From: Shewanella violacea DSS12
Lineage (GTDB): Bacteria; Pseudomonadota; Gammaproteobacteria; Enterobacterales; Shewanellaceae
Reading direction: 5' to 3'
DNA: 64,000 nt
Assembly (NCBI RefSeq): GCF_000091325.1
Contig: NC_014012.1
Location: 1,550,001 to 1,614,000 of the forward strand
Within the stretch, counting starts at the first letter, position 1; every line of letters begins with the position of its first letter. A program made the translations under genes and the position numbers. The notes below the pieces were generated by a model. The model was not told the DNA's origin. It saw only the letters and a list, made by a program, of their open reading frames with translations, and ran no database searches. This document shows positions 36,594 through 46,708 of this stretch, piece by piece.

Positions 36594-36793
36594 GGTCATT
36601 ATTCCGCTGGCTGGATAAACGAAAAGAACATCTTATGGCGGTTTAAGATACGTAGATGTTTGGATTTCTGCTGTGTTCTGCGTCTGGTAGAGCTAAGTCT
36701 CAATTTTTGTTTTTTCATTATATTCCCCTGGTATCCTTTATTGCTGCCTACGTCTAGTGTCTATAACTCAATGCTTAACTTAGCCTGCTTAAC

Positions 36794-38236
36794 TTACTGA
36801 GGTTGTGCTCCTGATATTTCAGGATTTTCATCATTGGAGCGCTCGACGACTTGAGTCCCTTTGGTTCGATTTTTTTCATCTTCTATCATTTTATTCTGAT
36901 TATCTACCCATACTAAAGTGTCATAGTAGCGGCGAATGCTGTCAACATAATGAACCGCTTCGTTGCCACGAGCATAACCATATCGAGTTTGCTCATAGTA
37001 TTTACGTTTCTGCAGTAATGGAAGCACTTCTTTAAGGTCTCTCCATGCACTGGGGTTGAGTCCCATAGATTGGGCTAGCTTACGTGCGTCTTCCACATGG
37101 CCATAGCCGATATTATAGGATGCTAAGGCAAACCACATACGCTGATTTTCCGGAATAGAGTCAGGTAAGCGATTTAAAATATTATTGAGATATTTAGCGC
37201 CTCCCTGGATGCTCTGTTCAGGATCTAGTCTGTTGTCTATCCCTACCTGTTTTGCCGTAGGCAAGGTTAACATCATCAGTCCCCTGACACCGGTAGGAGA
37301 GCGTGCATTAGGGTTCCAGTGAGACTCCTGATAAGCGGTTGCTGCAAGCTTACGCCAATCTATACCATTGGCATAGAATTGGAATTTGTCTTTGTATTTC
37401 GGCAATTTGTTATCAATGGCCCGCAGAAATGCGCGGGTATCAACATAATCGAAGCGCTTTACATGAGCAAAATACTTCTCGTTAAGATGTGCCAAGGTGC
37501 CAGTATTTTTCTCTTTATGCCAGAAGGACAAGAGATCGCTCATCAACTGGTCGCTATTATTTGGGGGCAGTAACCAAACTATGGCTTGTTTCTTCTTTAA
37601 AACAGGACCGGCGCGTAGCTCTGGCATAAATCTGCGGTTGATATCTAATGTAGTTGAATTGGCTATGGTATAGGTTATGTCGCCCCTGGCTATCATGGCC
37701 ATCAATTCTTCGATGTCTTTATCTTTTTCCTGATCCCAGAGAAGATCTGGATAGAGGTTCTGTAATTTCGATAACGTCTCAACGAAAGAAGAATCTGTGA
37801 CGACTCTGATGTTGCCTTTTAAATGAGCAATGTCTTTTGGCTTCTTGGTGCCTTGCTTATAAACTAAAACTTGATCGACACGGTAGAGTGGGGGGCCTAG
37901 ACGAAACATCTCCCGTCGGTTCTGTGTGTCTGCAAGGCCTGCCGCAATGAAGTCGATTTCGCCTTTATTGAGTGCAGTATAAAGTTCGGCTATGTTGGGG
38001 TAAGGTTTCATCTCTAAATCGAGTTGCAGAAAGTCGGCGAAACGCGAAGCCATTTCAAAATCAAAACCTGCTTTTCCCTGTCCTGTGATGACGAAGGTTT
38101 GTGAACCATAGAGGGTGCCGACATTTAATCTTGTTTTAACAGCTGCCTTTGGCATCACTTCTGTTTGTTCCACAGTTACTTTCTGGCAGCCAGCCAGTAG
38201 AGTAAGTGTAAGTAAAACAAACAGAATTCTTTTCAT
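36794..38236 (-). CDS. mltF: Membrane-bound lytic murein transglycosylase F
   Basis: This 480-residue lipoprotein cleaves peptidoglycan with formation of 1,6-anhydro-muramic ends. The lipobox is LLAGC (C17). An N-terminal periplasmic solute-binding-like domain (SBP_bac_3, about 38-265) is followed by an SLT domain (about 290-430) with the catalytic Glu in [23 protein letters not shown] and the GGAKYL and [12 protein letters not shown] motifs. Layout and length match MltF. It is divergent from purL, a conserved arrangement. Confidence 0.96.
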   Translation of the reverse strand: MKRILFVLLTLTLLAGCQKVTVEQTEVMPKAAVKTRLNVGTLYGSQTFVITGQGKAGFDFEMASRFADFLQLDLEMKPYPNIAELYTALNKGEIDFIAAGLADTQNRREMFRLGPPLYRVDQVLVYKQGTKKPKDIAHLKGNIRVVTDSSFVETLSKLQNLYPDLLWDQEKDKDIEELMAMIARGDITYTIANSTTLDINRRFMPELRAGPVLKKKQAIVWLLPPNNSDQLMSDLLSFWHKEKNTGTLAHLNEKYFAHVKRFDYVDTRAFLRAIDNKLPKYKDKFQFYANGIDWRKLAATAYQESHWNPNARSPTGVRGLMMLTLPTAKQVGIDNRLDPEQSIQGGAKYLNNILNRLPDSIPENQRMWFALASYNIGYGHVEDARKLAQSMGLNPSAWRDLKEVLPLLQKRKYYEQTRYGYARGNEAVHYVDSIRRYYDTLVWVDNQNKMIEDEKNRTKGTQVVERSNDENPEISGAQPQ

Positions 38237-38550
38237 ATCTCGTTAAATTATATCGTCGATTTCGTGGGCATAGCCGGTGATTATATCATAGAGCTCGCAA
38301 ACTGAATAAAAACAGTATTTTTTGTATGTAAAAGCATCAAGATAAGGTGAGTTATTAGTTAAGATTATGGGTGATATTGTCGATTATTTCCCGTTTCTAG
38401 GTCCCCAGAGAACAAGATTTATACTGAGCTATTTTTCGTTATAGGAAACACTGTTTTCGCCAGATACTACGGGTGATTTGTCTGTCATATTTCCCTATAA
38501 TGGCGCCAGTTCTGACCCTGCAATTATAATTTATAAGGTGAAATGACGTG
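38237..38550 (+). promoter_or_regulatory. mltF-purL divergent gap with purL promoter
   Basis: A perfect TATAAT at 38496-38501 lies about 50 bp before purL, with only a weak -35 near 38473. No PurR operator (ACGCAAACGTTTGCGT-like) is seen. Nothing else is recognised in this gap of about 310 bp. Confidence 0.45.
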
Positions 38551-41500
38551 ATGGAGATCATCCGCGGAGCCCCAGCTTTATCAGCGTTTAGAGTTCAAAA
38601 GTTAATGGAAGCATGCAAAACTGCCTCGCTTCCTGTTTCTGACATCTATGCTGAGTACATACATTTAGCAGATTTAACTGAGTCTCTCGACGAGAGTGAG
38701 ACCCAGCAACTTGCAAAACTCCTCACCTATGGTCCGGCTATCGAAGCCCATGCACCACAAGGTACACTTCATTTTGTCACACCACGCCCTGGCACAATTT
38801 CTCCTTGGTCTTCTAAGGCTACCGACATTGCCCATAACTGTGGTCTCAATAAAGTTAAGCGTTTAGAGCGTGGTATTGCTTACTACGTAGAATCAGACGC
38901 ACTAACGACCGAGCAGGAACAGGCATTAACTGCACTCTTGCATGACCGTATGGTTGAAGTCATTCTTGCTGAATTCGACCAGGCGACAGTACTTTTTGTG
39001 CGCACTGAGCCTGCAGTTGTCAATAGCATTGATATATTAGGCGAAGGTCGTAGTGCGCTTGAGCTTGCCAACACACAGCTAGGTTTGGCCTTAGCGAGCG
39101 ATGAGATAGATTACTTAGTCGAAAACTTCGTTAAATTGGGCCGTAACCCAAATGATGTAGAGTTGATGATGTTTGCCCAGGCAAACTCAGAACACTGTCG
39201 TCATAAAATCTTCAATGCCGATTGGACAATCGATGGTGAAGTACAGCCAAAATCATTGTTCAAGATGATTAAGAATACCTTCGCTGTTACCCCAGATGGT
39301 GTGCTTTCTGCCTATAAAGATAACGCAGCTGTGTTTGAAGGTTATCCCGCGGGTCGCTTCTTTCCAGAAGATGATGGTGTTTATAGTTATCACACCGAGC
39401 CTATGCATATCCTGATAAAGGTTGAAACCCATAACCATCCAACGGCTATCAGCCCATACCCAGGTGCAGCTACTGGTTCTGGTGGTGAGATCCGTGATGA
39501 AGGGGCGACCGGTCGAGGTTCTAAGCCAAAAGCGGGTTTGACTGGTTTTAGCGTATCTAACCTTAAGATCCCCGGTTTCGTTCAACCTTGGGAAGCCGAT
39601 TACGGTAAGCCTGATCGTATCGTGACAGCTCTAGATATCATGACCGAAGGCCCATTGGGCGGTGCGGCATTTAACAATGAATTTGGTCGTCCGGCTCTGT
39701 TAGGTTATTTCCGTACTTATGAGCAGGAAGTTAGCAGCCATAACGGCGTCGAAGTGCGCGGTTATCATAAGCCGATCATGCTTGCCGGTGGTTTGGGCAA
39801 TATTCGTGGTGAACATGTACAGAAAGGTGAGATCACCGTTGGCGCTAAGCTGATAGTACTTGGTGGTCCCGCGATGAATATCGGTCTTGGTGGCGGCGCA
39901 GCCTCTTCGATGACATCCGGTGAGTCTAACGAAGATCTCGACTTTGCTTCGGTTCAGCGTGAAAACCCAGAGATGGAGCGTCGTTGTCAGGAAGTTATCG
40001 ACCGTTGTTGGCAGATGGGTGATAAAAACCCGATTCAATTTATCCATGATGTGGGCGCGGGTGGTCTATCAAATGCCTTCCCTGAGCTGGTCAACGATGG
40101 CGAGCGTGGTGGAAAATTCGAATTAAGGAATGTGCCATCGGATGAGCCTGGTATGAGCCCGCTTGAGATCTGGTGTAATGAATCTCAAGAGCGTTACGTG
40201 ATGTCTGTGGCGCCAGAGGATCTCGATACCTTCACCGCTATCTGTAAACGTGAACGTGCGCCTTACTCTGTTGTTGGTGTGGCAACTGAAGAGCGTCATC
40301 TATCAATGAGTGATGAGCATTTCGGTGATAAGCCTATCGATCTTCCATTAGAGGTCTTATTAGGTAAAGCACCTAAGATGAGCCGCGATGTGGTCAGTGC
40401 CAAAGCCGAGTCTCCGGCTGTAGACCAGAGTAAGATTGAAATTAAAGATGCCGTTCGTCGTATCCTTAGACTGCCAACTGTTGCCGAGAAGACCTTCCTT
40501 ATCACTATCGGTGATAGAAGTGTGACAGGTCTTGTCAATCGTGACCAGATGGTTGGTCCTTGGCAGGTACCGGTTGCCGATTGTGCCGTTACAGCTGCGA
40601 GTTACGATTCATATACCGGTGAAGCCATGTCTCTGGGTGAGCGTACTCCGCTTGCACTTCTGGACTTTGGTGCATCTGCACGTATGGCTGTTGCCGAGTC
40701 AATCATGAATATAGCCGGTACAGATATTGGCTCATTCAAGCGTATCAAGTTGTCAGCCAACTGGATGTCTGCAGCGGGTCACCCGGGCGAAGATGCTGGT
40801 CTCTATGAAGCTGTTAAAGCCATAGGTGAGGAGCTGTGTCCTGAGCTAGATTTGACTATTCCAGTCGGTAAAGACTCGATGTCGATGAAGACAGCATGGC
40901 AAGATCAAGGCGTCGATAAGTCGGTGACCTCTCCTATGTCGCTGGTGATCACCGCTTTCGGTGCCGTACAGGATATTCGTAACACTGTGACGCCTGAGCT
41001 GCGCACCGATAAAGGTGACACTGAGCTGTTATTGATTGACTTGAGCGCTGGCAATAATCGTCTCGGTGGTTCATGTCTTGCGCAAGTATATAGTGTGCTT
41101 GGCGATAGTGCGCCGGATCTGAAAGACTCGAGTTTGCTGCGTGGTTTCTTCGAAGTGATTCAGCCGCTAGTTGCAAGTCGTGATGTTATTGCCTATCACG
41201 ACCGCAGCGATGGTGGTCTATTTACTACCTTAGTTGAAATGGCGTTCGCCGGTAACACAGGTCTGAATATCGACCTTGCAGATGTTGACGGCACAGATAT
41301 TGAGCGACTCTTTAACGAAGAGCTTGGTGGTGTCATTCAGGTTAGCAGCGCACACAGCGAAGCCATCATTGCTAAGTTCAATGCCGCGGGTGTTGCATGT
41401 CATGTTATTGGCAGCTTAACGGCTGACGATACTATCACTATCAATGATGGTGACAGAGCCATATTGGTCGAGTCACGTACTGAGCTAAGGACTATTTGGG

Positions 41501-42432
41501 CCGAGACTACGCATCAGATGCAGTCACTTAGGGATAACCCTGAGTGTGCCGATGAAGAGTTCAAGCTTAAGCATGATGCGAGCGAGCCTGGTTTGACAGT
41601 GGATCTTAAATTTGACCCAAGCCAAGATGTTGCCGCGCCGTTTATCTTGAAAGGCGTTGCACCTAAGATGGCTATCTTGCGAGAGCAAGGGGTCAACTCG
41701 CATCTGGAGATGGCAGCAGCCTTCGACAGAGCAGGTTTTGAGAGTCGTGATGTTCACATGAGTGACATTCTCAGTGGTCGCGTAACCTTAGATGAGTTCC
41801 AGGGCCTAGCGGCTTGTGGCGGCTTCTCTTATGGTGACGTGCTGGGTGCTGGCGAAGGCTGGGCTAAGTCAATCTTGTTTAATGAGCGTGCTCGTGAGCA
41901 GTTTACTCAGTTCTTCCAGCGTGAAGACAGTTTCTCTCTGGGTGTATGTAATGGTTGTCAGATGTTATCCACACTGAAAGAGATCATTCCAGGCACCGAA
42001 CATTGGCCACGTTTTGTACGTAACCGTTCCGAGCGTTTCGAGGCACGTGTCAGCTTAGTAGAGATACAGAAGAATCCATCTATCTTCTTCGAAGGCATGC
42101 AAGGTTCTCGTATGCCAATTGCAGTATCACATGGTGAAGGTCGCGCCGAGTTTGCCACGCCTGAAGCTATGGCACTGGCCGAGACCTCGGGCACCATTGC
42201 CTTGAGATATGTGAATGGTCAAGGTGAGATAGCCACCAAGTACCCTCAGAATCCTAACGGCTCGCCAAATGCTCTATCTGGGATCTGTAGCACAGATGGT
42301 CGTGTGACCATCATGATGCCTCATCCTGAGCGTGTGTTTAGAACCGTAGCGAACTCTTGGCATCCTGATGCATGGGGAGAAGATAGCCCTTGGATGAGAA
42401 TGTTCAGAAATGCGCGGGTTAAATTAGGCTAA
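38551..42432 (+). CDS. purL: Phosphoribosylformylglycinamidine synthase
   Basis: This single-chain enzyme of about 1293 residues performs the fourth step of purine synthesis, FGAR to FGAM, with ATP and glutamine. It has an N-terminal PurS-like part, two AIR-synthase-like ATP domains ([46 protein letters not shown]) and a C-terminal class I glutaminase with nucleophilic Cys near residue 1133 ([10 protein letters not shown]) and MPHPER. Length fits the large proteobacterial form. The start is ATG 38551. The GTG just before it (38548) would add one Met and is also possible, as E. coli PurL begins MMEI. Confidence 0.98.
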   Translation: MEIIRGAPALSAFRVQKLMEACKTASLPVSDIYAEYIHLADLTESLDESETQQLAKLLTYGPAIEAHAPQGTLHFVTPRPGTISPWSSKATDIAHNCGLNKVKRLERGIAYYVESDALTTEQEQALTALLHDRMVEVILAEFDQATVLFVRTEPAVVNSIDILGEGRSALELANTQLGLALASDEIDYLVENFVKLGRNPNDVELMMFAQANSEHCRHKIFNADWTIDGEVQPKSLFKMIKNTFAVTPDGVLSAYKDNAAVFEGYPAGRFFPEDDGVYSYHTEPMHILIKVETHNHPTAISPYPGAATGSGGEIRDEGATGRGSKPKAGLTGFSVSNLKIPGFVQPWEADYGKPDRIVTALDIMTEGPLGGAAFNNEFGRPALLGYFRTYEQEVSSHNGVEVRGYHKPIMLAGGLGNIRGEHVQKGEITVGAKLIVLGGPAMNIGLGGGAASSMTSGESNEDLDFASVQRENPEMERRCQEVIDRCWQMGDKNPIQFIHDVGAGGLSNAFPELVNDGERGGKFELRNVPSDEPGMSPLEIWCNESQERYVMSVAPEDLDTFTAICKRERAPYSVVGVATEERHLSMSDEHFGDKPIDLPLEVLLGKAPKMSRDVVSAKAESPAVDQSKIEIKDAVRRILRLPTVAEKTFLITIGDRSVTGLVNRDQMVGPWQVPVADCAVTAASYDSYTGEAMSLGERTPLALLDFGASARMAVAESIMNIAGTDIGSFKRIKLSANWMSAAGHPGEDAGLYEAVKAIGEELCPELDLTIPVGKDSMSMKTAWQDQGVDKSVTSPMSLVITAFGAVQDIRNTVTPELRTDKGDTELLLIDLSAGNNRLGGSCLAQVYSVLGDSAPDLKDSSLLRGFFEVIQPLVASRDVIAYHDRSDGGLFTTLVEMAFAGNTGLNIDLADVDGTDIERLFNEELGGVIQVSSAHSEAIIAKFNAAGVACHVIGSLTADDTITINDGDRAILVESRTELRTIWAETTHQMQSLRDNPECADEEFKLKHDASEPGLTVDLKFDPSQDVAAPFILKGVAPKMAILREQGVNSHLEMAAAFDRAGFESRDVHMSDILSGRVTLDEFQGLAACGGFSYGDVLGAGEGWAKSILFNERAREQFTQFFQREDSFSLGVCNGCQMLSTLKEIIPGTEHWPRFVRNRSERFEARVSLVEIQKNPSIFFEGMQGSRMPIAVSHGEGRAEFATPEAMALAETSGTIALRYVNGQGEIATKYPQNPNGSPNALSGICSTDGRVTIMMPHPERVFRTVANSWHPDAWGEDSPWMRMFRNARVKLG

Positions 42433-42475
42433 GTAACTAGCTTTAGTCATAGACTAAACAGGCCATAGAATGGAA

Positions 42476-42508
42476 AGAGTACTGAAATTATCAGTGCTCT
42501 TTTTTTTT
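42476..42508 (+). terminator. Rho-independent terminator after purL
   Basis: AGAGTACTGA pairs over ten positions with TCAGTGCTCT (one G-U), followed by nine T. Confidence 0.92.
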
Positions 42509-42709
42509 GTAAATAATCACACCTTTATACAGATTAGTATTAGGTAAACATTGGCGTTTAGTCATCTTACCAAGTTGTAAGATTAAAAGAGCAGGGAATA
42601 GACTCAATAGTTTAGCAGCTGAACGGGCGGGGGATGTACCTTATATAAGCTATTGTTAATTTAAGGTGTGACATGTTCGATATCTATGAGTATGCTAGCC
42701 GCAGATAGC
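42509..42709. other. Short gene-free stretch after purL
   Basis: No gene is seen here. The larger gap to cydA continues with a small transcription unit on the minus strand (42710-42995) and then regulatory DNA of cydA. Confidence 0.4.
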
Positions 42710-42741
42710 AAAAAGCCACTTAACTCTATGAATTAAGTGGC
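42710..42741 (-). terminator. Terminator of small transcript
   Basis: On the minus strand, GCCACTTAA pairs perfectly with TTAAGTGGC across a 9-nt loop and is followed by TTTTTG. It lies 50 bp after the stop of the 25-codon ORF at 42790. Confidence 0.85.
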
Positions 42742-42789
42742 CGTTTTGCGCTAACAAAACTTCAAGCAAAACAGTTTTAGAAAACCAGT

Positions 42790-42867
42790 TTACAGTTCTC
42801 TTGCAGTATAAAGCTCAACAAAAACACGCTTGTAGTTTTTTGCTAAACGATTCAAAAAATTTTTCAT
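42790..42867 (-). CDS. Putative 25-residue small protein
   Basis: A 25-codon frame begins MKNFLNRLAKNYKRVF and ends VELYTAREL. It is not recognised. It is basic in the first half and amphipathic-looking. Support comes from context: a good sigma-70 promoter (42967-42995) about 93 nt upstream, an AGAG ribosome-binding site 8 bp before the ATG, and an intrinsic terminator just downstream, giving a transcript of about 250 nt. An in-frame ATG two codons earlier (42873) is possible. The 93-nt leader, with CCGG-containing GC-rich segments, could be structured. The alternative is a non-coding RNA with a chance ORF. Confidence 0.55.
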   Translation of the reverse strand: MKNFLNRLAKNYKRVFVELYTAREL

Positions 42868-42966
42868 ATTCATATCTCTACACAGTAAGTTTAATTGATG
42901 TGCGTAGATTTCAGCTTCGCCGGGCTACTTCACCGGATTAGTCTGCTTTCTCCTAAACACAGGGCT

Positions 42967-42995
42967 ATAGTAAACTCACATAACTAAGGTATCAA
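42967..42995 (-). promoter_or_regulatory. Sigma-70 promoter of small transcript
   Basis: On the minus strand TTGATA (42995-42990), a 17-bp spacer and TACTAT (42972-42967) give a near-consensus promoter. Initiation is expected near 42960. Confidence 0.65.
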
Positions 42996-43332
42996 ACTAG
43001 AAAAATTTATTGTTGGGATTAGTTAAACTAATGGTTGATGTTATGGGTTTGGAGTGATTTAAGTTGCCACCTTGTTTTTTCCGCCTTAAAACAATGAGTT
43101 ACACTTGGGGTGATTGTGGTGAGTGATTTTTAAAGGTAGAGATACTTATGTCTAAACTCTATTTTATGTAGTTTATTTGTAATGGTTAACGCTTTTATAT
43201 TAAATCAGTGAAATATGTGTTTTTAATCTCAGGGATATACAGTCTCCTAACATGGTATTTCTGGCTCGTCAACCTTGGTGTAGGCCGAACTGTGTCCTTA
43301 CCCACAAAACCCATGTTAAGCTGAGTGTTTGA
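42996..43332. other. Gene-free stretch upstream of the cyd control sites
   Basis: AT-rich, no ORF of substance on either strand. It probably belongs to the divergent control region of the small transcript and cydA. No individual site is supported in this part. Confidence 0.35.
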
Positions 43333-43346
43333 TTGATTTGAATCAA
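43333..43346. promoter_or_regulatory. FNR/EtrA box upstream of cydA
   Basis: TTGATTTGAATCAA is a perfect match to the FNR consensus TTGAT-N4-ATCAA, about 320 bp before the cydA start. It fits oxygen control of the high-affinity cytochrome bd oxidase. Confidence 0.75.
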
Positions 43347-43470
43347 TTGTGAATGGTATAAATTAAAAGTGGGAAAGAGATGTGGCAATGACTAAGTTGT
43401 TGATAATAAATATTTAGTGACTTTTTAATAGTACATTTGCTTCACTTTGTATCACAGATAAAGAGCATGT

Positions 43471-43486
43471 TGTGATTCGCGTCACT
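43471..43486. promoter_or_regulatory. CRP-like site upstream of cydA
   Basis: TGTGATTCGCGTCACT matches TGTGA-N6-TCACA in nine of ten conserved positions. In Shewanella, cAMP-CRP is known to control anaerobic and cytochrome bd genes, so a role at cydA is plausible. Confidence 0.7.
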
Positions 43487-43664
43487 TCGAACTTGGTTGA
43501 GTCGGCCTTTGGGTCCGTTAACTCGACTAATTTATAATAAAATGATGTTTAGCCGCTTTTGCGTGTGAGTTAATGCGTAAATATAAAAATTCCTAAATAG
43601 GCATCTACTATGATTGATGGGGATCTAATCATGGCGGATGAATGCACCACCTAAGGAGTCACTA

Positions 43665-45221
43665 ATGATTTTAGAAGAGGTTGTTGAGCTATCTCGCTTT
43701 CAGTTTGCGATGACAGCTATGTATCACTTCTTGTTTGTTCCCTTAACTTTGGGTCTCGCTTTCTTGCTGGCTATCATGGAGTCACTCTATGTGATGACTG
43801 GTAAACAGATCTACAAAGATATGACCAAGTTTTGGGGTAAGTTGTTCGGTATTAACTTTGCTTTAGGCGTGACTACAGGTCTTGCCATGGAGTTCCAGTT
43901 TGGTACCAACTGGGCCTATTATTCTCATTATGTTGGGGATATTTTCGGCGCACCTTTGGCTATCGAAGGCTTGATGGCTTTCTTCCTTGAATCCACTCTC
44001 GTTGGTATGTTTTTCTTCGGCTGGGATAGGTTCAGTAAGCGTCAGCATCTGGCGGTCACCTGGTTAGTTGCCTTTGGCTCTAATATGTCGGCGTTATGGA
44101 TCTTGATTGCCAATGGCTGGATGCAGCATCCGGTAGGCTCAGTCTTTAACTACGAAACCATGCGTATGGAGATGACCAGTTGGGGAGATGTACTATTTAA
44201 CCCGGTTGCTCAAGTTAAGTTTGTTCATACAGTTGCATCTGGGTATGTTGCTGGTGCCATGTTCGTCTTGGCTATCAGTTCTTACTATATCCTTAAAAAA
44301 CGCGACCTGCCGTTTGCTCGCCGTTCATTCGCCATTGCGGCGAGTTTCGGATTAGCATCTATTATCTCCGTTATCGTGCTTGGTGATGAATCAGGCTATA
44401 AAGTCGGTGAAGTGCAGAAAGTTAAACTGGCTGCAATCGAAGCGGAGTGGCATACAGAACCAGCCCCGGCTTCATTTACCGCGATTGGCTTCCCTAATCA
44501 GGAAACCATGGAAACGGACTATGCGATTAAGATCCCGTTTGCAATGGGTATCATAGCCACGCGTTCTTTAGATGAACAAGTCACAGGTATACATGATCTG
44601 ATTGCTGACCATGAGATACGTATTCGCAATGGTATCAAGGCTTATGCCATGCTGACCGAATTGCGTCATGGCAATGAAACTCCTGAACTACGTGCAGCTT
44701 TCGAAGAAGCTAAAGTTGATCTTGGTTACGGATTCTTGCTCAAACGTTACACCGACAAGGTAGTCGATGCGACAGAAGAGCAGATAGTCGCAGCGGCTAA
44801 AGACTCAATTCCAAACGTTGCACCTATGTTCTGGACCTTCCGGATCATGGTGGGCTCGGGAATGATTATGCTATTAGTGTTTGCTGCAGCGTTTTGGCAG
44901 AGCACACGTCATCGTATCGAAGAGAAACCTTGGGTCCTGAAAGCAGCGCTGTATAGCTTGCCTCTACCTTGGATTGCCATCGAGTGTGGCTGGTTTGTGT
45001 CAGAATATGGTCGCCAACCTTGGACCATTTCGGAAGTACTGCCGACCTTCATGTCTGCATCGAGTGTGAGCGTTGGTGATCTTTGGTTCAGTATCATCTC
45101 GATTTTGACCTTCTATACTGTGTTACTGGTGATTGAAGCTTATTTGATGATTAAGTTTGCTCGCATGGGACCCAGTAGCCTGAAGACTGGCCGTTATCAC
45201 TTTGAAAATCTGGACGCCTGA
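43665..45221 (+). CDS. cydA: Cytochrome bd ubiquinol oxidase subunit I
   Basis: This 518-residue polytopic inner-membrane subunit carries the quinol site and hemes b558, b595 and d of the high-affinity bd oxidase. His21 in [13 protein letters not shown] corresponds to the E. coli heme ligand His19. The Q-loop region (about 240-330; [15 protein letters not shown] after a long insert) is of the long, E. coli type. Nine or so membrane spans are evident. The ATG at 43665 is preceded by AAGGAG at 5-6 bp. An in-frame ATG at 43638 lacks a ribosome-binding site and adds nine unconserved residues. It forms an operon with cydB and cydX. Confidence 0.97.
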   Translation: MILEEVVELSRFQFAMTAMYHFLFVPLTLGLAFLLAIMESLYVMTGKQIYKDMTKFWGKLFGINFALGVTTGLAMEFQFGTNWAYYSHYVGDIFGAPLAIEGLMAFFLESTLVGMFFFGWDRFSKRQHLAVTWLVAFGSNMSALWILIANGWMQHPVGSVFNYETMRMEMTSWGDVLFNPVAQVKFVHTVASGYVAGAMFVLAISSYYILKKRDLPFARRSFAIAASFGLASIISVIVLGDESGYKVGEVQKVKLAAIEAEWHTEPAPASFTAIGFPNQETMETDYAIKIPFAMGIIATRSLDEQVTGIHDLIADHEIRIRNGIKAYAMLTELRHGNETPELRAAFEEAKVDLGYGFLLKRYTDKVVDATEEQIVAAAKDSIPNVAPMFWTFRIMVGSGMIMLLVFAAAFWQSTRHRIEEKPWVLKAALYSLPLPWIAIECGWFVSEYGRQPWTISEVLPTFMSASSVSVGDLWFSIISILTFYTVLLVIEAYLMIKFARMGPSSLKTGRYHFENLDA

Positions 45222-45235
45222 AAGGAGATCTGATT

Positions 45236-46375
45236 ATGTTTGATTATGAAATGTTAAGATTTATCTGGTGGGCGCTGATAGGCTTCCTCTTGATCGGTTT
45301 TGCCGTTACCGATGGTTTCGATATGGGAGTTGGTGCACTCTTGCCTATCTTAGGTAAGGATGACACAGAACGTCGTATCATGATTAATACCATAGCCCCA
45401 CATTGGGACGGTAACCAGGTATGGCTAATCACTGCAGGTGGTGCACTGTTTGCCGCTTGGCCTATGGTATATGGCGTCTCGTTTTCGGGATTCTATGTGG
45501 CCATGATGTTGGTGCTATTTGCCTTGTACCTTAGACCAGTTGGCTTCGATTATCGTTCTAAAATTGAAGATCCAAGATGGCGTTCAGCATGGGATTGGGC
45601 ACTGTTTATCGGTGGCTTCGTACCGCCGCTGATCATAGGTGTTGCATTTGGTAACTTGCTTCAAGGTGTACCATTCAACTTCGATGAGTATCTACGTGCG
45701 ACTTACCATGGTGGCTTCTTCGGCTTGTTGAACCCTTTCGGTATTTTGGCGGGTCTTGTCTGCGTTAGCATGTTTATGTTGCAGGGCGCTACTTGGCTAC
45801 AAATGAAGACTGAGAGTGAGTTGAGAGCCCGTGCCGCGAATGCAGCTCAGGTGCTAGCCTTCCTACTGTTTATCTTTTTTGGTGCAGCAGGTATCTGGCT
45901 GGTCAATGGTATTGACGGATATGTGATCACCTCTGTTCTCGATACTTATGGGGTTTCAGATCCAACCATTAAGACGGTTGCTGTGGAAGCTGGCGCTTGG
46001 TTGACTAACTATGATAAGTATCCTGTGACTATGATGTTCCCTGTACTGGGACTCTTGATGCCGCTACTAGTGATATTATCAAGTCGCTTGAATCGTTCTG
46101 GTTTTGCTTTCTTCTTCAGTTCTATAGGTGTTGCCGCAATTATCTTGACCTGTGGCTCAGCTATGTTCCCATTTGTAATGCCTTCGTCTTTGGATCCAAA
46201 CGTGAGTTTGACCATGTGGGATGCCACTGCAAGTGAGAAGTCGCTAACTGTAATGACTTGGGCTGCGATAATCTTTGTTCCGATAGTGTTATCTTACACA
46301 ATCTTTACTTACTATAAGATGTTCGGACGTTTATCTCGCAGTTTCATCGAAGACAACAAGACGTCACTTTACTAA
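45236..46375 (+). CDS. cydB: Cytochrome bd ubiquinol oxidase subunit II
   Basis: This 379-residue polytopic subunit stabilises the heme environment of CydA. The N-terminal YEMLRFIWWALIGFLLIGFAVTDGFDMGVGALLP and PHWDGNQVWLITAGGALFAAWP segments are diagnostic. About eight membrane spans. AAAGGAGA precedes the ATG, and the gap to cydA is 14 bp. Confidence 0.98.
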   Translation: MFDYEMLRFIWWALIGFLLIGFAVTDGFDMGVGALLPILGKDDTERRIMINTIAPHWDGNQVWLITAGGALFAAWPMVYGVSFSGFYVAMMLVLFALYLRPVGFDYRSKIEDPRWRSAWDWALFIGGFVPPLIIGVAFGNLLQGVPFNFDEYLRATYHGGFFGLLNPFGILAGLVCVSMFMLQGATWLQMKTESELRARAANAAQVLAFLLFIFFGAAGIWLVNGIDGYVITSVLDTYGVSDPTIKTVAVEAGAWLTNYDKYPVTMMFPVLGLLMPLLVILSSRLNRSGFAFFFSSIGVAAIILTCGSAMFPFVMPSSLDPNVSLTMWDATASEKSLTVMTWAAIIFVPIVLSYTIFTYYKMFGRLSRSFIEDNKTSLY

Positions 46376-46390
46376 TAAGGAGCTTATTCT

Positions 46391-46507
46391 ATGTGGTATT
46401 TAACTTGGATGCTTGGAGTATTGCTGGCGTGTTCATTCGCGATAGTCAACGGCCTTTGGCTTGAGACCACCGAGAACATGGATAGAGATACAGAGCAAAA
46501 AGATTAA
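46391..46507 (+). CDS. cydX: Cytochrome bd small subunit CydX
   Basis: This 38-residue single-span protein, MWYLTWMLGVLLACSFAIV followed by NGLWLE, is the CydX/YbgT subunit needed for stable bd oxidase. The W-Y-x-x-W start and the conserved NGLWLE motif are intact. TAAGGAGC lies 9 bp before the ATG. It begins 15 bp after cydB and ends the operon before a terminator. Confidence 0.96.
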   Translation: MWYLTWMLGVLLACSFAIVNGLWLETTENMDRDTEQKD

Positions 46508-46531
46508 TTATTTATCGCTCTAGTCGATAAT

Positions 46532-46567
46532 AAAGCCCCGCCCTTGAGAAAGGTGCGGGGCTTTTTA
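46532..46567 (+). terminator. Rho-independent terminator after cydABX
   Basis: AAAGCCCCGC pairs with GCGGGGCTTT, followed by T-rich DNA. Confidence 0.93.
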
Positions 46568-46576
46568 TTATCTAGC

Positions 46577-46616
46577 TTTGAGGGTTTGAGGGTTTGAGGG
46601 TTTGAGGGTTTGAGGG
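46577..46616 (+). repeat. 8-bp tandem repeat (TTTGAGGG) x 5
   Basis: Five perfect 8-bp units follow the cyd terminator, and degenerate copies continue to about 46640. Confidence 0.92.
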
Positions 46617-46708
46617 GTTGGGGATTGAAGTGGAGGTTTGAGGGTGAGGCTAGGCGTTAAAATAATCAAATGGAGGAGCAGATTTCTATGCTCCTCCCTA
46701 TGTTGATG

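Noticed and set aside
36564..36800. 78-codon ORF between tadA and mltF
   Set aside because: Begins in an inverted repeat, overlaps the mltF end, and has no ribosome-binding site.
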